A stretch of DNA of 64,000 bases from Sphingomonas yantingensis (GCF_014199325.1 NZ_JACIJJ010000001.1:1-64000); one strand, 5' to 3'. Shown: positions 29,979-39,029, counted from the stretch's first letter. A program made the numbers and translations. The notes: generated by a model from the sequence alone, not told the origin.

Positions 29979-30778
29979 CCATCCGTACCATCCTTGTCGA
30001 CGACGAGTCGCTGGCCATCCAGGGCCTAGAACTGCGGCTCCAGGCGCATGAGGACGTCGAGATCATCGACAAGTGCATGAACGGCCGCGAGGCGATCCGT
30101 TCGATCAAGACCCACAAACCCGACCTCGTCTTCCTCGACGTGCAGATGCCCGGCTTCGACGGCTTCTCGGTCGTCCAGGGGCTGATGGAGGTCGAGCCGC
30201 CGCTGTTCGTCTTCGTCACCGCCTATTCCGACCATGCGATCCGCGCGTTCGAGGCGCAGGCGGTAGATTACCTGATGAAGCCGGTCGAGGAAGCGCGGCT
30301 CGGCGACACGCTCGACCGCGTGCGCCAGCGCCTCAACGAAAAGCGCGGCCAGGCCGAGGTCGAGAAGCTGAAGGAAGTGCTGGCCGAGGTCGCCCCCGAC
30401 GCGGTGCAGGACATCGGCGACGGCGCCGGCGGCGAGCTTGCCTCGAACCGGTTCGAGAAGCTCATCAACATCAAGGATCGCGGCCAGATCTTCCGCGTCG
30501 ACGTCGATTCGATAGAGCGGATCGACGCCGCGGGCGATTACATGTGCATCTACACCGGCGACAACACGCTCATCCTGCGCGAGACGATGAAGGACCTCGA
30601 GAAGCGGCTCGACCCGCGCCGGTTCCAGCGCGTCCATCGCTCGACGATCGTCAACCTCGATCTCGTCCGACAGGTGAAGCCGCACACCAACGGCGAGTGC
30701 TTTCTCGTCCTCGATTCGGGCGCGCAGGTGAAGGTGAGCCGCAGCTATCGCGACGTGGTGGCGCGCTTCGTCCACTGA
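29975..30778 (+). CDS. LytTR-family response regulator
   Basis: 267 residues. The receiver domain holds D9/D10 in LVDDES, phospho-acceptor D55 in VFLDVQMPG and K in YLMKPVEEARL. A linker of about 30 residues leads to a LytTR DNA-binding domain (about 155-265: INIKDRGQIFRVDVDSIERI, then FQRVHRSTIVNLDLVRQVKP). It is translationally coupled to the kinase upstream (ATGA) and to the acetyltransferase downstream (TGATG). Genes regulated are unknown; the TonB receptor upstream is the nearest candidate. Confidence 0.95.
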   Translation: MTIRTILVDDESLAIQGLELRLQAHEDVEIIDKCMNGREAIRSIKTHKPDLVFLDVQMPGFDGFSVVQGLMEVEPPLFVFVTAYSDHAIRAFEAQAVDYLMKPVEEARLGDTLDRVRQRLNEKRGQAEVEKLKEVLAEVAPDAVQDIGDGAGGELASNRFEKLINIKDRGQIFRVDVDSIERIDAAGDYMCIYTGDNTLILRETMKDLEKRLDPRRFQRVHRSTIVNLDLVRQVKPHTNGECFLVLDSGAQVKVSRSYRDVVARFVH

Positions 30779-31593
30779 TGCGGACCGCCACCGATCTCGC
30801 CGCCGATCTCCATGCCCTGGGGCTGGGCGGCGGCGAGACGGTGATGGCGCATGCGGGGATGCGAAGCATCGGGCCGCTCGTGGGCGGGCCGGACACGCTG
30901 ATTGAAGCGATCCGGCTCGTCATCGGCACCGCCGGCACGCTGGTCGTCGCGACCGATTGGGAAGCGCCCTATCTCCAGCACCTGATCGGCGAGGACGGGC
31001 GGGTGCCCGACGAATGGCGCGAGCATATCCCGCCCTACGACCCCGCCCGGTCGCGGGCGATGCGCGAGAACGGCGTGTTCGCCGAGTTCATGCGGACGAC
31101 GCCGGGTGCGCGGCGCAGCGCCAATCCCAATTGCTCGGTCGCCGCGATCGGCGCGCGCGCCGACTGGCTGACCAAGAACCAGGCGCTCGACTATGGCTAT
31201 GGCGAGGGCTCGCCGCTGGCGAAGCTGATCGAGGCGGGGGGCAAGGTGCTGCTGGTCGGCGCGCCCGCGCACAGTATCACGCTGCTCCACCATGCCGAAC
31301 ATCTTGCCGCCATTCTGGGTAAACGTGTGCTGCGGCAGGAAATCCCGCTCCGCCGCGCCGACGGTAGCGTCGAGTGGCGCTGGTGCGAGGAATATGAATC
31401 GAGCGAAGCGGTCGTGCCCGGCTTCGACGATGAATATTTCGACGATATCGCCGCCGATTACCGCGCGGCGGGCGGCGGCATCCGCGGGCCGGTCGGCGAC
31501 GCCCCAGCCGAATTGTTCGACGCCGCCGACATCACGCACTTCGCCGTGGACTGGCTGGAGCGCGCGGTCACGGCTCAATCCTCGGCGGGCTGA
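30778..31593 (+). CDS. AAC(3)-family N-acetyltransferase
   Basis: 271 residues with the antibiotic NAT fold of the AAC(3)/YokD family: GGGETVMAHAGMRSIGPLVG, AGTLVVATDW, FAEFMRTTPGARRSANPNCS and YGEGSPLAKLIEAGGKVLLVG. Chromosomal members often have unknown substrates, so aminoglycoside resistance should not be assumed. ATG 30778 shares a base with the regulator stop (TGATG). The last 19 bases overlap the convergent DUF3297 gene. Confidence 0.9.
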   Translation: MRTATDLAADLHALGLGGGETVMAHAGMRSIGPLVGGPDTLIEAIRLVIGTAGTLVVATDWEAPYLQHLIGEDGRVPDEWREHIPPYDPARSRAMRENGVFAEFMRTTPGARRSANPNCSVAAIGARADWLTKNQALDYGYGEGSPLAKLIEAGGKVLLVGAPAHSITLLHHAEHLAAILGKRVLRQEIPLRRADGSVEWRWCEEYESSEAVVPGFDDEYFDDIAADYRAAGGGIRGPVGDAPAELFDAADITHFAVDWLERAVTAQSSAG

Positions 31594-31883
31594 GCTCCAT
31601 CATCGGTTGCGTCTTCGGCATCGGCGGCCCCGTCTTCGGCCTTGTCGCCGTCCTGGAACCACGCCTCGACCTCGCCCGAAAGCTTGATCGTTAGCGGATT
31701 GCCGAAGCGGTCGGTCTTGCGGCCGACCTGCACGCGGATCCAGCCTTCGGAGATCGAATATTCCTCGACGTCGGTCCGCTCGGCACCCTTGAAGCGGATG
31801 CCGACGCCGCGCTCCAGCGCGCTCTGGTCGAAATGGGGGCTCTTGGGCTGGATCGACAGGCGATCGGGGGGCGTATCGGACAT
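31575..31883 (-). CDS. DUF3297 family protein
   Basis: 102 residues: DTPPDRLSIQPKSPHFDQSA, LERGVGIRFKGAERTDVEEY and GNPLTIKLSGEVEAWF match the short conserved DUF3297 family, followed by an acidic, probably disordered tail (EDGAADAEDATDD). The function is unknown. Its 3' end overlaps the acetyltransferase gene by 19 bases. Confidence 0.88.
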   Translation of the reverse strand: MSDTPPDRLSIQPKSPHFDQSALERGVGIRFKGAERTDVEEYSISEGWIRVQVGRKTDRFGNPLTIKLSGEVEAWFQDGDKAEDGAADAEDATDDGAQPAED

Positions 31884-31910
31884 GCCCGCGCCCTTAGCGC
31901 GCCCCGTCCC

Positions 31911-31947
31911 GAATCGAAAGGGGCGGCGGATCGCTCCGCCGCCCCTT
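31911..31947 (-). terminator. Intrinsic terminator of the glycine-zipper gene
   Basis: AAGGGGCGGCGGA (31918-31930) and TCCGCCGCCCCTT (31935-31947) form a perfect 13-bp stem with a TCGC loop. On the minus strand CTTTCGATT follows. It begins five bases beyond the stop of the secreted-protein gene. Confidence 0.85.
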
Positions 31948-31952
31948 CGCGA

Positions 31953-32333
31953 TCAGCAATAGCGGACGCGAACGTCGCGTCCGATATAAGGGTCGAACTG
32001 CCAACGGGTGAAACAGCGCTGGCGATAGAAGCGGCGCGGCGGCGCGTAATAACCGTTCCAGCCGCCGCGATAGCGCGGGCCGTAGTAGCCGCCGTCATAA
32101 TAGCCGCGCGGCCCGTAATAGCCGCGATCGTAGTAGCCACGGTCCCGATAGCGATCGTTGGCGATCGCGCTGCCGATCGCCAGCCCGGCGACTCCGCCGA
32201 TGATCGCTGCCGCCGCGGCATCGCCGCCGCGGTCGCGGTGATAGCGGCGCCACTGCGCCTCGGCCGGGGCGGCGGCGGTCAGCATGGTCGCGCCCGCGAC
32301 GAGTCCGAGCGTCGCCTTCTTCATGATGGACAT
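31953..32333 (-). CDS. Secreted Tyr/Gly/Arg-rich glycine-zipper protein
   Basis: 126 residues: a signal peptide (MKKATLGLVAGATMLTAAAP from residue 4), then a glycine-zipper-like helix (AAAAAIIGGVAGLAIGSAIA), repeats rich in YYDRGYYGPRGYY and a C-terminal part with two cysteines (RQRCFTRW ... RVRYC). Similar proteins are common in sphingomonads and are annotated as RcnB-like or hypothetical envelope proteins. GAGG upstream of ATG 32333 supports this start; the upstream in-frame ATG at 32456 would disrupt the signal peptide. Confidence 0.82.
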   Translation of the reverse strand: MSIMKKATLGLVAGATMLTAAAPAEAQWRRYHRDRGGDAAAAAIIGGVAGLAIGSAIANDRYRDRGYYDRGYYGPRGYYDGGYYGPRYRGGWNGYYAPPRRFYRQRCFTRWQFDPYIGRDVRVRYC

Positions 32334-32494
32334 GGGTCTAGCCTCCTCAAACATGGTCGCGAAACGCTGTGGTCGGGGTTGAACGCACGTATCGCCGCGA
32401 CGATAGCGCGTGGCATAATCGAGTCGCGCTGAACGCCCCGCGAACCGGGTGTTCACCGTGAGTTTAAGTAGATGAACGGAAAGGACGAACGCCC

Positions 32495-32899
32495 TTGGCC
32501 CTTTGGCTGATGAAATCGGAGCCCGACGTGTTCGGCTGGGACGACCTGGTCCGCGACGGAAAGACCGAATGGGACGGCGTGCGCAATCACACCGCCGCGC
32601 GCAACCTGCGCGAAATGAGGGTCGGCGACCGCGCCTTTTTCTATCACAGCAATATCGGCCTCCAGATCGTCGGGATCATGGAGATCGCGCGCGAGGCGAA
32701 GAAGGACGGCGAGGAGGGCAACTGGGTGTCGGTCGAGTGCCGCCCGGTCGAACCGCTGCCGCATCCCGTGACGCTGAAAATGGTGAAGGCCGAGCCGCGC
32801 CTCGCCGAGATGGAGCTCGTCAAATATTCGCGGCTGTCGGTCGGCCGCGTGAGCCCGGAGGAATGGGCCGTCGTCCTCGAAATGGCGGGCGCGAAATGA
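32495..32899 (+). CDS. EVE domain-containing protein
   Basis: 134 residues making one complete EVE (PUA-like) domain: WLMKSEPDVFGWDDL, WDGVRNHTAARNLREMRVGD and FYHSNIGLQIVGIMEIAREA. EVE domains bind modified bases, and stand-alone versions are widespread and of unclear role. The only sensible start is TTG 32495 (then ALWLMKSEPD), with AAGGA about ten bases upstream, because the family always begins two to four residues before WLMKSEP. It may be co-transcribed with gshA 38 bases downstream. Confidence 0.93.
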   Translation: MALWLMKSEPDVFGWDDLVRDGKTEWDGVRNHTAARNLREMRVGDRAFFYHSNIGLQIVGIMEIAREAKKDGEEGNWVSVECRPVEPLPHPVTLKMVKAEPRLAEMELVKYSRLSVGRVSPEEWAVVLEMAGAK

Positions 32900-32937
32900 C
32901 GCTGGCGCGGTCCCGCGCCCGGGCGTAGAGGCGCGAG

Positions 32938-34311
32938 ATGAGCACCAAAACGGTATCGGTCAATAAATCCCCGGTGATCGAGGATCGGGCGCAGCTCCTC
33001 GACTATTTCGCGCGCGGCGAGAAGCCGGCCGACCGCTGGCGCATCGGCACCGAGCACGAGAAGTTCGTCTATCGCACCGACGATTTCCGCGCGCCGTCCT
33101 ATGACGAGCCCGGCGGCATCCGCGACCTGCTGATGGCGCTCACCCCCTATGGCTGGACCCCGGTGGAGGAGAACGGCCACGTCATCGCCCTTGCCGGCCC
33201 CGACGGCACCGTCAGCCTGGAGCCCGCGGGCCAGCTCGAGCTGTCGGGCGCCCCGCTTGAGAACCTGCACCAGACCTGTGCCGAGACCGGCCGGCACCTC
33301 GAACAGGTGAAGGCGGTCGGCGAGAAACTCGGCCTCGGCTTCCTCGGCCTCGGCATGTGGCCCGACAAGGCGCGCGCCGAGCTGCCGATCATGCCCAAGG
33401 GGCGCTATGCGATCATGCTGCGGCACATGCCGCGAGTGGGGTCGATGGGTCTCGACATGATGCTTCGGACCTGCACGATCCAGGTCAATCTCGACTATTC
33501 GAGCGAAGCCGACATGGCGAAGAAGTTCCGCGTCGGCCTCGCGCTCCAGCCACTGGCGACCGCGCTGTTCGCCAATTCGCCGCTGACCGAGGGGCATCCG
33601 AACGGGATGCTCTCGTACCGCAGCCATATCTGGTCCGACACCGACCCGCACCGCACGGGGATGCTGCCCTTCGTGTTCGAGGACGGCTTCGGCTACGAGC
33701 GGTACGCCGACTATGCGCTCGATGTGCCGATGTACTTCGTCTATCGCGACGGCCGCTATATCGACGCCGCGGGGCTCAGCTTCCGCGACTTCCTGAAGGG
33801 CGAGCTGTCGGTCCTGCCGGGTGAGAAGCCGACGATCGACGACTGGGCCGACCACCTGTCGACGGCGTTCCCCGAAGTGCGGCTCAAGACCTTCCTCGAG
33901 ATGCGCGGCGCCGATGGCGGACCGTGGGGGCGTATCTGTGCGCTGCCCGCCTTCTGGGTCGGGCTGCTCTACGATCAGGGCGCGCTCGACGCCGCATGGG
34001 ACCTGGTCAAGGGATGGTCAATGGAAGAGCGGGAGGCGCTTCGCAGCGACGTTCCCCGCCTCGCGCTCGACGCCCCGCTCCCCGGTGGCGGCAAGCTGCG
34101 CGACATTGCGAAGGACGTGCTCGGCATCGCGCATCGGGGGCTCGCCGCGCGCGGCCGCCGCAACGCCTCGGGCGACGACGAGACCGGCTTCCTCGAGCCG
34201 CTGAACGAGATCGTCCGCTCGGGCAAGGTGCCCGCCGAGCGCCTGCTGGAGCGCTATCACGCGGCTTGGGACGGCGACGCGACCGGCATCTATCGCGAGA
34301 ACCGTTTCTAG
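32938..34311 (+). CDS. gshA: Glutamate-cysteine ligase, plant/alphaproteobacterial type
   Basis: 457 residues catalysing the ATP-dependent first step of glutathione synthesis. The family markers are WRIGTEHEKFVY, the SLEPAGQLELSGAP active-site strand, MPKGRYAIMLRHMPRVGSMG, QVNLDYSSEADMAKKFRV and RADLWT-type tail. This is the redox-regulated GCS2/plant-like class common in Alphaproteobacteria. gshB is not in the window. The product supports the three GSTs and VOC proteins encoded nearby. Its TAG stop overlaps the stop of the convergent membrane protein gene. Confidence 0.96.
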   Translation: MSTKTVSVNKSPVIEDRAQLLDYFARGEKPADRWRIGTEHEKFVYRTDDFRAPSYDEPGGIRDLLMALTPYGWTPVEENGHVIALAGPDGTVSLEPAGQLELSGAPLENLHQTCAETGRHLEQVKAVGEKLGLGFLGLGMWPDKARAELPIMPKGRYAIMLRHMPRVGSMGLDMMLRTCTIQVNLDYSSEADMAKKFRVGLALQPLATALFANSPLTEGHPNGMLSYRSHIWSDTDPHRTGMLPFVFEDGFGYERYADYALDVPMYFVYRDGRYIDAAGLSFRDFLKGELSVLPGEKPTIDDWADHLSTAFPEVRLKTFLEMRGADGGPWGRICALPAFWVGLLYDQGALDAAWDLVKGWSMEEREALRSDVPRLALDAPLPGGGKLRDIAKDVLGIAHRGLAARGRRNASGDDETGFLEPLNEIVRSGKVPAERLLERYHAAWDGDATGIYRENRF

Positions 34312-35630
34312 GCGACCTCGCCCGGTGCAGTTGCCGGCCGCCGCGACCCGCCCAGCCAAGCGAAGAAGCGCGGGATTGCGGCATTGCGCGCCATCCATTC
34401 GCTATACTCGCGGTACGCCGGATCGAGGCCGAGGTGCCGCTCCTCGGTCTTCGCGCGCCAGTAATAGACGCCGCTCACCACCGCCATCAGAAGCGTGTTG
34501 CGCACGCCGTCCTGCCAGTCGCCGTTCGCGGGCAGTATCGGCAGCACTGCCAGCCACCAGAACAGGTTCTTCGACAGGTACGCCGGATGCCGGGAAAAGG
34601 CATAGGGCCCGTGCGTCAGGATGCCGCGATGCGTGAGGTTCGAGAAGCGAAAGCCGAACGCCATCGTCGCCCAGGCATAGATGCCCGTTAGCCCGACCAG
34701 CGCCGCGCCCCAGATCGAGAGCAGGACGGGATGCCCCGCGAACCACACCGCCCAGCCATCGGGTCCGTTGGTCCCCTGATGATAATCGAGCGGCCCGCCG
34801 TCGCCCATCAGGATGAAGGGCGGGTAGCAGATCAGCGCAGCCATCCATGCCGCCGCGAACGGATTGGCGGTGCGGATATGCGCGTCGAGCGGTTTGATCG
34901 TCAGGACATAGCCCACCGTCGCGAACGCCACGTCGATCATGAACATGAAGGTGATGAGCCACATGGCAAGCGCCGTGGGGCTCGACAGCACCTCGCTCAT
35001 GTCGCCGCGGATGAACGCGCCGAACCCGCCGGGCACGATCGCCAGCATGAACGCCATGAAGAAACCCTTGACCGCCCAGGCGCGCGCATGGTGCGCGATC
35101 GCGGTTCGGTCGATCTCCTCATCGAGCCCCATCACCCACGCGCCGAAATGCCAGGTGCCGTCGCGCGGCTCGACCGTTACCCGGTCGATCAGGAAGATGT
35201 AGGGGATCGACAGCGCGAACAGCCACGGCGCGACCGCCTGAAAGCACGCCATCGCGAAGCCGAACATGCCGTCATGATAGACGCGGACGCTGAAATAGAT
35301 GAGGCCGATCGCGGCCCACGTCACCCACAGGCCGGCCAACCGCGTCAGGCTAATCTCGAACGTCTCGCGCCACGGCTTGGGGTTCGCCCAGTCGAGGCCG
35401 GTGGAGGCGTGACGGTGGACCTTGTCGACCAGCACTGCCCACAGGACCATCGGTAACCCGCAGGCGGCGAGGTTGGTGAGCGCCGAGAACGGCCCGTCCA
35501 TGCCATAGAACTTGGCGATGCCGGTCCAGGTCAGCAGCCCCGCCAGCCCGGCAAGGCCGCAGCCCGTCGACACCGCCGATTTCGGGCGCGGGTCGGCCGC
35601 GCGGGCGGCAAGGCGCGTATAGTGGTACAT
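34308..35630 (-). CDS. Multispanning membrane protein with C-terminal ICMT/PEMT-like methyltransferase domain
   Basis: 440 residues, with about nine to ten transmembrane helices. The last ~130 residues show the isoprenylcysteine/phospholipid methyltransferase pattern: LTHGPYAFSRHPAYLSKNLF and KTEERHLGLDPAYREYSEW, the cofactor-binding RHP and E/Y residues of that family. The first ~280 residues are a membrane domain I do not recognise (FYGMDGPFSALTNLAACGLP, HHARAWAVKGFFMAFMLAIV). Its methyl acceptor is unknown. The gene ends stop-to-stop against gshA and is divergent from the M61 peptidase gene. Confidence 0.85.
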   Translation of the reverse strand: MYHYTRLAARAADPRPKSAVSTGCGLAGLAGLLTWTGIAKFYGMDGPFSALTNLAACGLPMVLWAVLVDKVHRHASTGLDWANPKPWRETFEISLTRLAGLWVTWAAIGLIYFSVRVYHDGMFGFAMACFQAVAPWLFALSIPYIFLIDRVTVEPRDGTWHFGAWVMGLDEEIDRTAIAHHARAWAVKGFFMAFMLAIVPGGFGAFIRGDMSEVLSSPTALAMWLITFMFMIDVAFATVGYVLTIKPLDAHIRTANPFAAAWMAALICYPPFILMGDGGPLDYHQGTNGPDGWAVWFAGHPVLLSIWGAALVGLTGIYAWATMAFGFRFSNLTHRGILTHGPYAFSRHPAYLSKNLFWWLAVLPILPANGDWQDGVRNTLLMAVVSGVYYWRAKTEERHLGLDPAYREYSEWMARNAAIPRFFAWLGGSRRPATAPGEVA

Positions 35631-35775
35631 GGCCCTGCCCTAGCGCAGCAATGGTAAGCGCCGCGTGAAGAGCGTTCGGTTGAGGCTGTGACAATATCAC
35701 GCGAAACCGTCTTGATGCCGCGGCCGGACGGGTCTTTACTGCGGCCAAATCCCCTCCCCCATCCGAAAGGCCCCT

Positions 35776-37686
35776 ATGCGCCGTCGTCTCGCGTTCGCCG
35801 CCATCCTGCTTGCCTCGTCCGCCGCGGCGCTTGCGCAGCAGGGCAATTCGATGCCCCAGCCGCTGCCGTTCGAGGACACGATCCCCGCGCCGCGCGACGT
35901 CGACTATCCGGGCGTCATCCGCCTCGACGTCGACGCGACCGACATCGACCGCGCGATCTTTCGCGTGAAGGAAACGGTGCCGGTGGCGCAGGCGGGCCGC
36001 ATGACGCTCCTCATGCCCGAATGGCTACCCGGCAACCACGCGCCGCGCGGGCAGATCGAGAAGCTCGCCGGCCTCGTCATCCGCGCCAATGGCAAGGTGC
36101 TGCCCTGGAAGCGCGATCCGGCCGACGTCTATGCCTTCCACTTTGACGTGCCGGCGGGGGTGAAGAGCGTCGAGGCGAGCTTCGAGTTCCTGTCCGCGAC
36201 CAAGGCGGATCAGGGCCGGATCATGGTCGCCCCCAACATGCTGAACGTCCAGTGGGAGGCGGTCAGCCTCTATCCCGCGGGCTACTACACCCGCCGCATC
36301 CCCATCCAGGCGAACGTGAAATATCCCGCCGGCTGGACCGCGGCGTCGGGGCTTCCGTCGACCCGGAAAGGCCAGACCTATGCCTATCAGCAGACGAGCT
36401 ACGAGACGCTGCAGGACTCGCCGGTCTTCGCCGGCCGCTATTACCGCGAGTTCAAGCTGAGCGACCGGGTCGACCTCAACGTCTTCGCCGACAAGCCCGA
36501 AGAGCTGGCCGCGACGCCCGAGCAGATCGCCGCGCACCAGCGTCTCGCCGAACAGGCGGTCAAGCTGTTCGGCGCGCAGCATTACGACCATTACGAGTTC
36601 CTGTTCGCGATCACCGACCAGATGGGCGGCATCGGCCTCGAACATCATCGCAGCTCGGAAAACGGCGTCCCCTCGGGCTATTTCACCAAGTGGAACGACG
36701 GGCCGGGCCGCCGCAACCTGTTGCCGCACGAGTTCACGCATAGCTGGGACGGCAAGTTCCGCCGCGGTGCGGACCTGTGGACCCCCGACTTCAAGACGCC
36801 GATGCGCAACTCGATGCTGTGGGTGTATGAGGGGCAGACGCAGTTCTGGGGCTATGTCCTCCAGGCGCGCTCGGGCCTCGTGTCGAAGCAGGATACGCTC
36901 GACATGATGGCGTCGATCTGGGCCAGCCTCGACAATCGGCCCGGCCGCGACTGGCGCCCGATGATCGATACCACCAACGACCCGATCATCTCCGCCCGCC
37001 GGCCCAAGGGCTGGGTCAGCTATCAGCGCAGCGAGGATTACTACAACGAAGGGCTGCTGATCTGGCTCGACGCCGATGCCAAGCTGCGCGAGCTGTCGGG
37101 CGGCAAGAAGTCGATGGACGATTTCGCGCGCGCCTTTTTCGGGATGCGCGACGGCGACTGGGGCGTGCTGACCTACAATCTCGACGACGTGGTCAAGACG
37201 CTGGAGGGCATCCAGCCCTATGACTGGCGCACCTTCCTCGACGAGCGCGTCTATCAGGTGAACAAGCGCGCGCCGCTCGCCGGGTTCGAGAAGAACGGCT
37301 ACCGCATCGTCTACACCGAGGATCAGTCGCCGTATCTGAAGAGCGCCGAGCGCGAGGGGACCGCCGACTTCTTCTATTCGCTCGGCCTGACGATCGGCAA
37401 GGAAGGCGCGGTTACCGCCGTTCGCTGGGACGGCCCGGCGTTCGAGCAGCGGATCGACGTCGCGACACAGGTCGTGTCGGTGAACGGCGCGGCTTACACG
37501 CCCGACGTGCTCAAGGCGGCGATCACCGCCAACAAGGGCGGGCAGGCGCCGATCAAGCTCTTGCTCAAGCACGACGATCGCTATCGCGAGGCGGTGATCG
37601 ATTACCGCGGCGGCCTTCGCTATCCGCGCGCGCAGAAGATCGGGACGGGCGAAAGCGGCCTCGACCGGCTGCTATCGGCCAAGTGA
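35776..37686 (+). CDS. M61 family metallopeptidase (glycyl aminopeptidase-like)
   Basis: 636 residues with a signal peptide (MRRRLAFAAILLASSAAALA). After an N-terminal beta domain comes a thermolysin-like zinc site, HEFTH at 318-322, followed by SWDGKFRRGADLW and the downstream WVYEGQTQFWG that supplies the third ligand (Glu). A C-terminal PDZ domain (about 530-610: SLGLTIGKEGAVTAVRWDGP) completes the standard M61 layout. It is predicted to be periplasmic and to act on small peptides. Confidence 0.94.
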   Translation: MRRRLAFAAILLASSAAALAQQGNSMPQPLPFEDTIPAPRDVDYPGVIRLDVDATDIDRAIFRVKETVPVAQAGRMTLLMPEWLPGNHAPRGQIEKLAGLVIRANGKVLPWKRDPADVYAFHFDVPAGVKSVEASFEFLSATKADQGRIMVAPNMLNVQWEAVSLYPAGYYTRRIPIQANVKYPAGWTAASGLPSTRKGQTYAYQQTSYETLQDSPVFAGRYYREFKLSDRVDLNVFADKPEELAATPEQIAAHQRLAEQAVKLFGAQHYDHYEFLFAITDQMGGIGLEHHRSSENGVPSGYFTKWNDGPGRRNLLPHEFTHSWDGKFRRGADLWTPDFKTPMRNSMLWVYEGQTQFWGYVLQARSGLVSKQDTLDMMASIWASLDNRPGRDWRPMIDTTNDPIISARRPKGWVSYQRSEDYYNEGLLIWLDADAKLRELSGGKKSMDDFARAFFGMRDGDWGVLTYNLDDVVKTLEGIQPYDWRTFLDERVYQVNKRAPLAGFEKNGYRIVYTEDQSPYLKSAEREGTADFFYSLGLTIGKEGAVTAVRWDGPAFEQRIDVATQVVSVNGAAYTPDVLKAAITANKGGQAPIKLLLKHDDRYREAVIDYRGGLRYPRAQKIGTGESGLDRLLSAK

Positions 37687-37728
37687 CGACGCGGCTCCGG
37701 CACTGACCGGCGCAAGACGAGCAACAAT

Positions 37729-37759
37729 CGGTGCGGCGCAGCATTGACGCGCCGCACCG
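37729..37759. terminator. Hairpin between M61 peptidase and ppa genes
   Basis: CGGTGCGGCGC (37729-37739) and GCGCCGCACCG (37749-37759) form a perfect 11-bp stem with a nine-base loop. There is no T run on the plus strand, so it may be an mRNA-end stabiliser or a Rho-assisted stop and not a classic terminator. Confidence 0.5.
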
Positions 37760-37803
37760 AAAGCCTATGCGCATCGCCCAAGTCTTATCAGGGAGTTTGG
37801 ACC

Positions 37804-38385
37804 ATGCGCATCGACAAGGTGCCCGTCGGCAAGTCGCCGCCCGACGATCTCAACGTCATCATCGAAGTGCCGACCGGCGGCGAGCCGGTGAAGTACGAGT
37901 TCGACAAGGCGTCGGGCGCGCTGTTCGTCGATCGCATCCTGCACACGCCGATGCGTTACCCGGCCAATTACGGCTTCGTGCCGCATACGCTGAGCCCCGA
38001 CGGCGATCCGCTCGACGCGCTGGTCGTCGCGCGCAGCCCGTTCATTCCCGGCTGCGTCGTCCGCGCGCGCCCGATCGCGGTGCTGAACCTCGAGGACGAG
38101 GCCGGCGGCGACGAGAAGCTGGTCTGCGTGCCGGTCGACTCGACCTTCCCCTATTACACCAAGGTCGACGGCAAGGAGGACCTGCCCGAGATCGTGTTCG
38201 AGCAGATCGAGCACTTCTTCACCCACTACAAGGATCTCGAAAAGAAGAAGTGGGTCCGCATCGGCACCTGGGGCGACCGCGACGAGGCGCGCCGCGTGAC
38301 GATGGAAGCGATCGAGCGCTACAACGCCGAAAAGGCCAAGGGCCAAGAGCCGATGAACCACGACGTCCCCGGTCGCGAGGACTGA
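37804..38385 (+). CDS. ppa: Inorganic pyrophosphatase (family I)
   Basis: 193 residues; it hydrolyses PPi to two phosphates using Mg2+. Active-site features are VKYEFDK, RYPANYGFVPHTLSPDGDPLD (the family I DGDPLD signature) and KKWVRIGTWGDRDEA. Start ATG 37804 is chosen because the residues before it do not resemble the family. The tail after the last helix (KAKGQEPMNHDVPGRED) is somewhat longer than in E. coli. The 2OG oxygenase gene follows after five bases. Confidence 0.97.
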   Translation: MRIDKVPVGKSPPDDLNVIIEVPTGGEPVKYEFDKASGALFVDRILHTPMRYPANYGFVPHTLSPDGDPLDALVVARSPFIPGCVVRARPIAVLNLEDEAGGDEKLVCVPVDSTFPYYTKVDGKEDLPEIVFEQIEHFFTHYKDLEKKKWVRIGTWGDRDEARRVTMEAIERYNAEKAKGQEPMNHDVPGRED

Positions 38386-38390
38386 AAGCG

Positions 38391-39029
38391 ATGAGCGGCG
38401 CCGGCGAGCTCAAGGCACGTGCGGCGCTGCTCGGCCTGTTCGAGACACCGGTGCTGCACGCACAGGTCACCGACCCGTCGGCGACCTGTGCGGCGCTTGC
38501 CGAGGCGGTGCGCGCGCGGCGGGTCAGCCATGCGGGCGTCGACCGTTCCAATGTCGGCGGCTGGCATTCGGCGACCGATATGCTCGACTGGGGTGGCCCC
38601 GCCGCGCGCCATGTGGCCGATCTCGCGATCCGGCTGGCGAAGCGGCTGTCGCATTTCGACGGTAGCGATGCGGCATCGGTCGAATGGAGCGTCCGCATGT
38701 GGGCGAACGTGTCGCCCCCCGGCGCGCTCAACATGAGCCATGCGCATCCGGGCGTGCTCTGGGCCGCGGTCTTCTACGTCGACATGGGCGATGCCGGCGA
38801 CAGTGGCGGCGAACTCTATCTCGAGGACCCGCGCTTTCCGCTGCCACAGGCGCGGATGGCGGGGTTTCGCATGATCGGCGGCGACGGACAGCCGCAATCG
38901 CCCGATCGGCGTATTCCGACCAAAGCGGGCGACCTCGTCGTCTTTCCCGCCTGGCTACGCCATGGCGTCCGCCCACATGGCGGCACAAGTGAGCGGATTT
39001 CGATTGCGATGAACCTCGACGCGACCTGA
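38391..39029 (+). CDS. TIGR02466-type 2OG-Fe(II) oxygenase-like protein
   Basis: 212 residues with a cupin/2OG-oxygenase pattern: SHAHPGVLWAAVFYVD (iron-ligand His), GGELYLEDPR, and GDLVVFPAWLRHGVRPH ending in SERISIAMNL (distal His and 2OG-binding Arg). The family is also annotated as putative 2OG-Fe(II) oxygenase, and the substrate is unknown. ATG 38391 is five bases after the ppa stop, so the two share an mRNA. The stop codon lies inside a hairpin. Confidence 0.87.
   Translation: MSGAGELKARAALLGLFETPVLHAQVTDPSATCAALAEAVRARRVSHAGVDRSNVGGWHSATDMLDWGGPAARHVADLAIRLAKRLSHFDGSDAASVEWSVRMWANVSPPGALNMSHAHPGVLWAAVFYVDMGDAGDSGGELYLEDPRFPLPQARMAGFRMIGGDGQPQSPDRRIPTKAGDLVVFPAWLRHGVRPHGGTSERISIAMNLDAT

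Noticed and set aside
30778..31593. Aminoglycoside resistance gene
   Set aside because: The fold is AAC(3)-like, but chromosomal family members often act on other substrates and nothing here (mobile context, resistance cluster) supports resistance.
37744..37803. N-terminal extension of inorganic pyrophosphatase starting at the alternative upstream start
   Set aside because: Part of this stretch forms the 37729-37759 hairpin and the residues do not resemble the family, whose start fits ATG 37804.
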